Below, in pieces: positions 1 to 6,850 of a DNA stretch of 10,805 nt. The DNA is taken from assembly GCA_015222595.1 (NCBI GenBank), contig JADFVP010000216.1, positions 1 to 10,805 of the forward strand. The letters run 5' to 3'. The position numbers were made by a program, and so were the translations under genes. Source of the DNA: Pseudomonadota bacterium (GTDB taxonomy: Bacteria > Desulfobacterota > GWC2-55-46 > JADFVP01). A model generated the notes under the pieces. The model searched no databases. It was not told the DNA's origin and was given only the letters and a program-made list of their open reading frames with translations. Numbering within the stretch: position 1 is the stretch's first letter; the number at the start of each line of letters is the position of its first letter.

Positions 1-792
1 CTTGGTGGATTCGGTGAGCACGTTGTAACCCCGAACACGACCGAGATCTGTATCTTCTGTCACACGCCTCACCACACCAACACTGACATGGCTCCGATAT
101 GGAACAGAAACAGCCAGTCCGGTACTTTCACTGCATACGGCGACACGATTGGTGGCTCCAGCATCACCACGGTGCTTGGCCCCTCACTCGCATGTCTCTC
201 TTGCCATGATGGTGTTACCACCTTTGACAACATAGTCAACAGGCCTGGTAAGGACGTTAAGGGTACTTCCGTACAGGGTTCCTGGGTATTCACCGAGGGC
301 GGCGTAGACTACATAACCGCAACCGGCGCAGACGGCTACCAGCTTTCCCACAGTGGACGTCTTGACATCGGCGGCGGCAGCACGCACGCTCTTAACGCAG
401 GCTCAGGCCTCTCCGATGACCATCCAGTTGGCGTTGCATATGCCGGTGGAACCAAGGCTTCCTTGAGAGCTGCTGCAACGGTCTTAAGCACCATCGACCT
501 CGCAAATGACCTTCTTGCCAGTGCAACCGATGGTTCTGCAGCTAACAACGTTAACATGAGCACCAACCTCTGGTCCGTAGCCGGATTCATCTCCGACACT
601 GCGACCATTGCTGACCTCCTCAGAGGCGGTAACGTAGAGTGCGGTTCTTGCCACGATCCTCACTTCAACAACAAGAGTTGGGAAGAGGTTGAGTCCACCT
701 TCGGTACCGCATACGATGGTAACGGTCTCTTCCTGAGGAGAGTACAGGGTAACTCCGGTTCTGGTGTATGCAGAACTTGCCACGAGAAGTAA
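1..792 (+). CDS. Multiheme cytochrome c, doubled-CxxCH type (5' partial)
   Basis: The reading frame is open from the first base, so the gene starts outside the window; the ATG at 88 lies inside the gene, because a heme site precedes it in the same frame. The visible 263 residues contain four CxxCH heme-attachment motifs: CIFCH (nt 49-63), CLSCH (193-207), CGSCH (640-654) and CRTCH (769-783), two residues before the TAA stop. The signatures CxFCHTPH, CLSCHDG, DDHPVGVAY and CGSCHDPHF are typical of periplasmic or outer-surface multiheme cytochromes of Desulfobacterota. The role is inferred to be electron transfer, with hemes attached in the periplasm after Sec export; the signal peptide and any further hemes are missing with the 5' end. 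A stretch of about 144 residues between hemes 2 and 3 has no heme motif. Codon use is biased (Gly: 16 GGT, 14 GGC, 3 GGA, no GGG from nt 88 onward; Asn almost only AAC), suggesting high expression. Redox partner and exact location are unknown. Confidence 0.9.
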   Translation, partial: LGGFGEHVVTPNTTEICIFCHTPHHTNTDMAPIWNRNSQSGTFTAYGDTIGGSSITTVLGPSLACLSCHDGVTTFDNIVNRPGKDVKGTSVQGSWVFTEGGVDYITATGADGYQLSHSGRLDIGGGSTHALNAGSGLSDDHPVGVAYAGGTKASLRAAATVLSTIDLANDLLASATDGSAANNVNMSTNLWSVAGFISDTATIADLLRGGNVECGSCHDPHFNNKSWEEVESTFGTAYDGNGLFLRRVQGNSGSGVCRTCHEK

Positions 793-833
793 ACCAGACA
801 CAACTGCGGTGTAACATTACCGCATAGATATAA

Positions 834-873
834 AGAAGAAGGGCCGCTCGGAGTACCGAGCGGCCCTTCTTCT
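834..873. terminator. Bidirectional intrinsic terminator between cytochrome and uvrA
   Basis: A perfect 18-bp inverted repeat (arms 834-851 and 856-873) encloses the 4-base loop AGTA. The inner 11 bp are GC-rich and the outer 7 bp are purine/pyrimidine, so each strand's RNA ends the hairpin with a U-rich stretch of the form UUCUUCU. It lies 41 bases after the cytochrome stop and 52 bases after the uvrA stop on the other strand, the expected place for a shared terminator of convergent genes. Confidence 0.9.
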
Positions 874-925
874 CATTTCTGCTCTTTTCAGTTCTTGTGT
901 CCGGCTACACCCCGCGCCTCTTTAA

Positions 926-3745
926 TCAGAGCACGCCCTTCAGGAACTCTCCGGTATACGATCCCTTCGTAGCCGCCACCTCTTCGGGCGTACCGACTCC
1001 AACTATCTGCCCACCTCCCTCGCCCCCTTCGGGGCCGAGGTCTATCACATGGTCGGCTGACTTTATGACGTCGAGGTTGTGTTCTATAATAAGAATGGTG
1101 TTTCCCGATTTGCTCAGCTGCCCCAGAACGTCGAGGAGTTTATGTATGTCGGCAAAGTGCAGCCCGGTGGTCGGTTCGTCGAGTATGTAGAGCGTCTTGC
1201 CCGTTGCCCGCTTTGAGAGTTCCTTCGAGAGTTTTATCCGTTGCGCTTCGCCCCCGGAGAGCGTTGTCGAGGGCTGGCCGAGCCGTATGTAGCCGAGCCC
1301 CACTTCCGAGAGCGTTGAGAGCTTTTCTCGTATCGACGGAATATTTTCGAAGAACTGGAGCGCCGCATTGACGGTCAGGTTGAGGCAATCGTTTATGTTC
1401 TTGCCCCTGAAGCGGATTTCGAGCGTGTCGCGGTTGTAGCGCGCCCCGGAGCAGACCTCGCATGTTACGTAGACGTCGGGCAGAAAGTGCATCTCTACCT
1501 TTATAAGGCCGTCGCCCTTGCAGGCCTCGCATCTGCCGCCCTTTACGTTGAAGCTGAAGCGGCCCGGCGTGTAGCCGCGCACGCGCGACTCGGGCAGTTG
1601 GCTGAAGAGTTCGCGGATAGGAGTAAAGAGCCCTGTGTAGGTAGACGGGTTTGAGCGCGGGGTGCGCCCGATAGGCGCCTGGTCTATTGCGATAACCTTG
1701 TCTATGTACTCAAGTCCGGTAATCTTTGCAACGTGCCCCGGACGCTCCTTCGAGCGGTAGAGGTGGCGCGCGAGGTTCTTATAGAGAGTGTCTATTACGA
1801 GAGTTGATTTACCCGAGCCCGATACACCCGTAACGCAGGTCATGAGCCCGATAGGAATTTCTACGTCTATGCCCTTTAAGTTGTTAGCGGTCAACCCCTT
1901 CAGGCGCAGTCTCTTCTTGCCCGGCTTCTTTCGTTCTTTTGGCACGGGGATCGAGAGCGCGCCAGAGAGGTACTGGCCGGTAAGGGAGTTCTTGTCCTGC
2001 AGAATATGCTCAACGCTACCCTCAGACACAACCTCTCCTCCGCCCTCTCCGGCTCCGGGGCCCATATCTATAATATGGTCGGAGGCCAGCATAGTCTCTT
2101 CGTCATGCTCTACAACTATTACGGTGTTGCCCATATCGCGAAGCCGCGTTAGCGCATCGAGAAGCCTGCGATTGTCGCGCTGATGGAGGCCGATGGAGGG
2201 TTCGTCGAGAATGTAGAGAACGCCTACCAGGCTCGAACCGATCTGCGTGGCCAGGCGGATCCTCTGTCCCTCGCCCCCGGAGAGCGTACCGGCGGAGCGG
2301 TGCAGGGTAATGTACTCAAGGCCGACGTTGGAAAGAAAGCCGAGCCGTTCGGTGATCTCTTTCAAGACCCTTCGCGCAATCTCTGTCTCTGCTTTTGTCA
2401 GCTTGAGGCGTGCAAAGAAGAGCCCCGCCTCCTTTATCGACAGCTGAACGACCTCCCAGATACTCTTTCCACCGACCTTTATGCTAAGGGCCTCGGTCTT
2501 GAGGCGCGCCCCGCAGCACTCCGGGCACGGTTGCGAGTTCATATATTTTTCGAGACCTGTTCTTACGTCCTCGCTCTCGGTTTCATGGTAGCGCCGCTCA
2601 AGATTGGCACTCACCCCCTCGAACGGTTCGTTGTAAGAGTAACGGCTCCGGCCCGTGCGGTGCTCGAACTCTATCGCCTCGGTGCCCGTTCCGTTCAAAA
2701 GCAGTTCGCGCACGATCTTCGGCAGCTTGCTCCACGGCTTGGAGAGGTCGAAGGAGTAATGGGCTGAGAGCGCCGTTAGGATATGGAGGTAGTACGGAGA
2801 GACCCGCTTGCCTGTTGCGGCGGCCCATGGTGCTATCGCACCGGCGTCTAGCGGCACGGCGGTGTCGGGCACAACAAGTTCGGGGTCGAAGTAGAATTTC
2901 TCCCCAAGCCCCTTGCACGCCTCGCACGCACCATATGGGCTGTTGAACGAGAAGGTGGTGGGGTTTATCTCCGGGTAGCTGATAGCGCACTTTACGCAAG
3001 AAAGTTTTTCGTTGAAGAGGAGTTCTTTGGCCCCGACCACGTCGAGCTTGACTATACCGTCAGAGAGGCGCGCGGCGATTTCGAGCGAGTCGGTAAGCCT
3101 GCGCCGTACTCCGTCTTTCAAGACCAGCCGGTCTACGACCACGTCGATATTATGCTTCTTCCTCTTGTCGAGCACGATAACAGAGTCGAGTTCAGTCATC
3201 TCTCCGTTTATCCGTACCCGCGTGTAGCCCTCTTTTCTCAACCGGTCGAGCTCTTTTTTGTACTCGCCCTTGCGTCCCTGTACGATAGGCGAGAGCACAA
3301 CGCAGCGCGTGGACTCCTTCAGCTCTAAAATAGTGTCCACCATCTGTTCAATCGTCTGGGCCGTTATCGGTTTTGAGCACTTGTAGCAGTGGGGGTGGCC
3401 GACTCGCGCCCAGAGCAGGCGCAGGTAGTCGTATATCTCGGTTACAGTGCCTACTGTAGAGCGCGGGTTTCTCGACGTGCTCTTCTGCTCTATGGAGATG
3501 GAAGGAGAGAGCCCTTCGATGTTCTCGACATCCGGCTTGTCAATCTGTTCGAGGAACTGGCGCGCATACGCAGAGAGGCTCTCGACGTACCGTCGCTGCC
3601 CCTCGGCATAGATGGTATCGAAGGCGAGAGACGATTTACCCGAGCCCGACACGCCGGTTATGACCACGAGCTTGTCTCGCGGTATCTCAAGGTTGATCGA
3701 CTTGAGGTTGTGCTCTCGTGCGCCCTGAATTATTATCTTGTCCAT
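926..3745 (-). CDS. uvrA: UvrA, excinuclease ABC subunit A
   Basis: This is the ATPase that finds damage in nucleotide excision repair; as a dimer it loads UvrB onto lesions and is also the protein recruited by Mfd. The 939 residues are full family length (E. coli is 940) and hold the complete tandem ABC layout. Walker A GVSGSGKSS is at 31-39, a zinc site at C250/C253/C274/C277, the first ABC signature (LSGGEGQ) near 488-494, and Walker B ILDEP near 512-516. The second half has Walker A GVSGSGKST at 640-648, zinc site C739/C742/C762/C765, signature LSGGEAQ near 829-835 and ILDEP near 854-858. The start is ATG; the Shine-Dalgarno is weak. It is the last gene of the operon, 40 bp after pdxA, and ends (TGA) before the shared terminator. 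I saw no separate promoter or LexA-like box in the 40-bp gap. Identification is secure. Confidence 0.99.
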   Translation of the reverse strand: MDKIIIQGAREHNLKSINLEIPRDKLVVITGVSGSGKSSLAFDTIYAEGQRRYVESLSAYARQFLEQIDKPDVENIEGLSPSISIEQKSTSRNPRSTVGTVTEIYDYLRLLWARVGHPHCYKCSKPITAQTIEQMVDTILELKESTRCVVLSPIVQGRKGEYKKELDRLRKEGYTRVRINGEMTELDSVIVLDKRKKHNIDVVVDRLVLKDGVRRRLTDSLEIAARLSDGIVKLDVVGAKELLFNEKLSCVKCAISYPEINPTTFSFNSPYGACEACKGLGEKFYFDPELVVPDTAVPLDAGAIAPWAAATGKRVSPYYLHILTALSAHYSFDLSKPWSKLPKIVRELLLNGTGTEAIEFEHRTGRSRYSYNEPFEGVSANLERRYHETESEDVRTGLEKYMNSQPCPECCGARLKTEALSIKVGGKSIWEVVQLSIKEAGLFFARLKLTKAETEIARRVLKEITERLGFLSNVGLEYITLHRSAGTLSGGEGQRIRLATQIGSSLVGVLYILDEPSIGLHQRDNRRLLDALTRLRDMGNTVIVVEHDEETMLASDHIIDMGPGAGEGGGEVVSEGSVEHILQDKNSLTGQYLSGALSIPVPKERKKPGKKRLRLKGLTANNLKGIDVEIPIGLMTCVTGVSGSGKSTLVIDTLYKNLARHLYRSKERPGHVAKITGLEYIDKVIAIDQAPIGRTPRSNPSTYTGLFTPIRELFSQLPESRVRGYTPGRFSFNVKGGRCEACKGDGLIKVEMHFLPDVYVTCEVCSGARYNRDTLEIRFRGKNINDCLNLTVNAALQFFENIPSIREKLSTLSEVGLGYIRLGQPSTTLSGGEAQRIKLSKELSKRATGKTLYILDEPTTGLHFADIHKLLDVLGQLSKSGNTILIIEHNLDVIKSADHVIDLGPEGGEGGGQIVGVGTPEEVAATKGSYTGEFLKGVL

Positions 3746-3785
3746 AGCTGTTCTTTACTTTATTAAGTCCGCCGGGCAGTGCGCT

Positions 3786-4745
3786 CTATCCCTTACCAAG
3801 CCTGTGTGCCATTTCGGCAGCGGTTGTTATTGCGTTTACTAGGCTAAGGTGGCTAGCTCTGCCCTGCCATGCAATGTCGTAGGCAGTGCCGTGATCTACC
3901 GACGTGCGTATTATAGGCAGCCCCAGCGTGCAGTTTATGCCGTCTTCAAAGTGGAGTAGCTTAAGGGGGCCAAGCCCCTGGTCGTGGTACATCGCTATAA
4001 CTACATCGAACTCTTTCTTTTTCGCTGCCCGGTAGAAGAGCGTGTCTGCAGGCAGTGGGCCGGTGACGTCGATACCCGCTCTGGCGGCCCGCTTCACTGC
4101 CGGAGCTATTATCTCTTTGTCCTCGGTGCCCATTGCACCCTCTTCTCCGGCGTGGGGGTTGAGCCCGGCTACCGCTATGCGGGGTCTCGTTATGCCGAAC
4201 TCTCCCTTGAAGGCCCTGTCGGTAATGCGGATGCTCTTTAAGACCGCATCCGTCGTTATGAGCGAGGGAACTTTTTTTATCGGCTCATGAATGGTAACGA
4301 GCACCACCTTGAGGTCTGCGCCCCCCAACATCATGCAGAACTCTTTGGCCCCTGTCAGGTGGGCCAGGTACTCTGTGTGTCCAGGAAAAGCGAAGCCCGC
4401 TTTCTTGGCGGCGGCCTTGTTTATCGGCGCGGTAACTATTGCCGCCGCTTTGCCGCCCTGAACCAGACAGACGGCGTGCTCTATGTAGCGGAGCATTGCC
4501 GCGCCGCTCTTCTTTGTTGGTCTGCCGGGCACAATCTCTTTCGTGCCGAGCGCCGGTACATCTACTATGCGTTTTTTCGGAAACCTTAAAGAGAGTTTGC
4601 CGGCAACAGTGGCGAGCAGCGTATAGTCGCCGACAACTATCGGGTTGGCAACAGCGAGCACCCGTCTGCTCGCAACTGCTTTTAAGACTATTTCGGGGCC
4701 GACCCCGCAGGGGTCGCCCATTGTGATGGCTATTGTCGGCTTCAT
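3786..4745 (-). CDS. pdxA: PdxA, 4-hydroxythreonine-4-phosphate dehydrogenase
   Basis: PdxA oxidises 4-phosphohydroxy-L-threonine using NAD(P)+ in the DXP-dependent pathway to pyridoxal 5'-phosphate (vitamin B6), in the cytoplasm. At 319 residues it is close to E. coli PdxA (329). The N-terminus reads ITMGDPCGVGPE, the usual family start. The three divalent-metal histidines are H153 (in TIHEP), H198 (in GLNPHAGE) and H254 (in MYHDQGLGP), with spacings of 45 and 56 residues that match E. coli H166/H211/H266. The substrate-binding PGHTEY is at 121-126, and the C-terminal DHGTAYDIAW block is intact. The start is ATG, with no good Shine-Dalgarno in the 52 bp separating it from the SurA-like gene. 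No upstream alternative start fits better. The neighbouring surA-type gene repeats the surA-pdxA linkage of E. coli. No PdxJ is present in this window. Confidence 0.98.
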   Translation of the reverse strand: MKPTIAITMGDPCGVGPEIVLKAVASRRVLAVANPIVVGDYTLLATVAGKLSLRFPKKRIVDVPALGTKEIVPGRPTKKSGAAMLRYIEHAVCLVQGGKAAAIVTAPINKAAAKKAGFAFPGHTEYLAHLTGAKEFCMMLGGADLKVVLVTIHEPIKKVPSLITTDAVLKSIRITDRAFKGEFGITRPRIAVAGLNPHAGEEGAMGTEDKEIIAPAVKRAARAGIDVTGPLPADTLFYRAAKKKEFDVVIAMYHDQGLGPLKLLHFEDGINCTLGLPIIRTSVDHGTAYDIAWQGRASHLSLVNAITTAAEMAHRLGKG

Positions 4746-4797
4746 AAGAGTATCGGATAAGTGCTTGGGGTGAGTGTTCGGCTCCGGGTGTGGGGAG

Positions 4798-5826
4798 CTA
4801 AAGTCTTATCTCTATATGTGCGAGCCTGCGCGCCTCTTTGAGCCACGAGGCGAACCGTTTCTCCATCCGTCTGTTGAAGAGGGTCTTTTGGATTACCGGC
4901 GTGCTCTCGGCAATAGAGGCCGGAGCCGAAGCGCGCGATCTCGTAAGCTGGAGCAGGTAGATGCCTTCGGGACGTGTAACGGGGGGGCTGACTTCGCCGG
5001 TCTTCAGTCTGTCGATTACGGCCTCGAGCGTCGAGTCGAGTTCTCCCTTCGAGAGCCAGCCGAGGTCGCCTCCCTCCGAAGCGCCAGGACCTTCGGAGTA
5101 CTGGCTCGCAAGCTCCGCAAAACTCTCTCCCTTTCTTATTCCCTCTTCTATGGCCGAGAGCTTCAGAGCCTGAATCTCTTTGTCGGTACCGGGCAGAAGT
5201 ATCATCCGCGCCCTGAAGGTCGACGGCTGTAGAAACTCTTTTATGTTCTGTCTGTAGTAGTCTTCGACCTCTTCGGAGAGCACGCTTATCTTCGACTTGA
5301 ACTCAATGTCGACGAACTTGGCCTCGCGCAACTGCTCCTGCATCTGCTCTCTGTACTCGCGCATAGTCAGGTTGCTTCGCGCCAGAGCGAGCATAAGGCT
5401 CTCTTGCGTGAGGTTGTTCTGCTTCTTCACGTCCTCTATAGCGTTGTCTATCTCTTTTTTGCTGATGTCGATACCTGCGGCGTCGGAGGCCTGCTTTATC
5501 AGTTTCTGATTTATAAGGTTATCGAGAGAACTCTTCTTGAACTCGTCGATGCTCTTTTTATCGGTTGGTTTGTTACCGGATATATTTTCGAGCGCCATGC
5601 TGGTTGCGGCGTTCAGTTCGGAGAGTGTTATTATGTTGTCGTTAATTATGGCCACTACCCTGTCGACCACCTCGGTATGCGCCGGGGTCGAGAACGCCGA
5701 GAGCACAATAGCAGCAAGAAGGGCAAAGAGCGTTCTCTTTACTCTGGTTATATTAGAGCCCGTAACGGCACAACAGCCGACAGCGGTACTGTTGTGTGTT
5801 GCTCGGTACTTGGTTGCACTTTTCAC
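4798..5826 (-). CDS. surA: SurA-like periplasmic chaperone (one PpiC-type domain)
   Basis: SurA-type proteins escort unfolded outer-membrane proteins through the periplasm. I choose the GTG at 5826: it has AAGGAG eight bases upstream and overlaps the preceding stop as GTGA. That gives 342 residues; an upstream in-frame ATG (5880) would lie deep in the previous gene. An unusually long basic N-region (about 30 residues) precedes a hydrophobic signal segment at about 33-47, with possible cleavage after A49 (TPA). The mature protein opens with the SurA-type VVDRVVAIINDNIIT. Helical SurA_N spans about 52-195, one parvulin-like domain about 200-297 (GGDLGWL at 252-258), and a C-terminal helix follows. 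E. coli SurA has two parvulin domains and about 428 residues. Both histidines typical of the parvulin active site are replaced (M208, Y290), so I infer a chaperone without isomerase activity. A plain PpiC-family name is the alternative; adjacency to pdxA favours SurA. Confidence 0.88.
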   Translation of the reverse strand: MKSATKYRATHNSTAVGCCAVTGSNITRVKRTLFALLAAIVLSAFSTPAHTEVVDRVVAIINDNIITLSELNAATSMALENISGNKPTDKKSIDEFKKSSLDNLINQKLIKQASDAAGIDISKKEIDNAIEDVKKQNNLTQESLMLALARSNLTMREYREQMQEQLREAKFVDIEFKSKISVLSEEVEDYYRQNIKEFLQPSTFRARMILLPGTDKEIQALKLSAIEEGIRKGESFAELASQYSEGPGASEGGDLGWLSKGELDSTLEAVIDRLKTGEVSPPVTRPEGIYLLQLTRSRASAPASIAESTPVIQKTLFNRRMEKRFASWLKEARRLAHIEIRL

Positions 5827-6767
5827 AGGAGAGTCTCCTTGATTCTGATCTCGGCATTTCTTTTGAGCGTAGTTACCCACTCGGAGAATTTGCGCTCTGC
5901 CACTTCGCGCGCCATCTGCTCTATTATGTCCTCTTTAACGGTCTCGAATTCGAGCATAACGGGCTTTCTCCGCTCTTCGATAAAGAAGATATGGTATCCG
6001 TAGTCGGTCTTGAGGATCCGTGAAATTCTGCCCTGCCGCGTCGTAAAGGAGATCGTCTCGAACTCTACCGGCATATCACCCTTGCCGAAGAAGCCGAGGT
6101 CTCCGCCGCGCTCCCCTTCCGGGCTGATAGAGACCTCTTTTGCGGTATCCGCAAAGTTTTCCGGCGTCAGGGTTTTGCGCACCTTGCGGGCCTCAGTCTC
6201 CGTCTCCACAAGAATCATCCGCGCATGTACCTGCTCCGGAACCCTGTACTCGGAGATATGCTCGTCGTAGTAGATGCGGGCCGTCTCTTCGGTTATCTCT
6301 ACTCTTGAGGTGATAACCTGCTCTATGACCTTGCCTATAAGGAGCTTTCTGCGCAGTTCGTCCTTCCAGCCCTCAATGCTTCCGTACCGTTTCGTTACTA
6401 TAGAGTTGAACTCTTCGTCGCCGACCGCGCCCTTTATGTACTCTACCTCGACCTCAAGTTCAGCTTCAGTTACCGTAAGGCCGAGCTTGATCGCGGAGTC
6501 CAGGATGAGCGCCTCTTCTATAAGCTGGGAGAGGATGCTCTTTTTAAGCTCCGCTATCTCTGCCGGGCCCGCCTCTTCGGACTCGGGCGGCAGAAGCCTG
6601 TCGAGCGCGTCGTTGTACTCTTTTACCGTTATGGTACGGGAGTCTACCGTTATTACGGCTTCGTCTCTGGCTTCGGGAGCCTCACTGGGGGCCTTGTCGC
6701 AGCCGAAGACGGGCAGCAGGAGGCTTAGCATGGAAATGGTGAAGAAGATTTTTTTTAGTCTTAACAT
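5823..6767 (-). CDS. PpiC/PrsA-type lipoprotein, parvulin-family foldase
   Basis: A predicted periplasmic lipoprotein of 314 residues that helps fold exported proteins. The N-terminus has basic MLRLKK, a hydrophobic core to P19, and a lipobox V-F-G-C with the lipidated cysteine at C23. Aspartate follows at +2, which in E. coli lipoproteins keeps the protein in the inner membrane. A SurA_N/PrsA-type helical region covers about 35-165 and a PpiC domain about 175-268, with GGDLGFF at 221-227 and GYHIF at 257-261. The second parvulin histidine (H259) is present, but the first is methionine (M184 in ARMILV), so catalysis may be weak. A charged helical tail ends the protein. The start is ATG with only a weak Shine-Dalgarno, 83 bp after mfd; the stop overlaps the next gene by four bases. 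Substrates are unknown. The SurA-like neighbour has a similar domain plan, so the pair may be diverged duplicates. Confidence 0.92.
   Translation of the reverse strand: MLRLKKIFFTISMLSLLLPVFGCDKAPSEAPEARDEAVITVDSRTITVKEYNDALDRLLPPESEEAGPAEIAELKKSILSQLIEEALILDSAIKLGLTVTEAELEVEVEYIKGAVGDEEFNSIVTKRYGSIEGWKDELRRKLLIGKVIEQVITSRVEITEETARIYYDEHISEYRVPEQVHARMILVETETEARKVRKTLTPENFADTAKEVSISPEGERGGDLGFFGKGDMPVEFETISFTTRQGRISRILKTDYGYHIFFIEERRKPVMLEFETVKEDIIEQMAREVAERKFSEWVTTLKRNAEIRIKETLL
5835..5840 (-). promoter_or_regulatory. Strong Shine-Dalgarno deciding the SurA-like start
   Basis: On the minus strand AAGGAG sits eight bases before the GTG at 5826-5824, inside the last codons of the upstream PpiC lipoprotein gene. 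It is the best ribosome binding site in the operon and rules in GTG over the in-frame ATG at 5880, which is 57 bases inside the upstream gene. With the 4-base GTGA stop/start overlap, it points to coupled translation of the two folding factors. Confidence 0.8.
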
Positions 6768-6850
6768 AGCGCTATCTACCCGTGTGGCTAGGCTGCCTTA
6801 TAGGTGCTCTGTAAAGAAGCCGGAAAAGTTGCAAGAGACAAAAAATAATT

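Noticed and set aside
2183..2767. 194-codon plus-strand open frame opposite uvrA
   Set aside because: It lies wholly antisense to conserved UvrA sequence and its translation resembles no family; it is a by-product of codon bias.
5404..6003. 199-codon plus-strand open frame spanning the two foldase genes
   Set aside because: It is antisense to both real genes and low in complexity, with no ribosome binding site.
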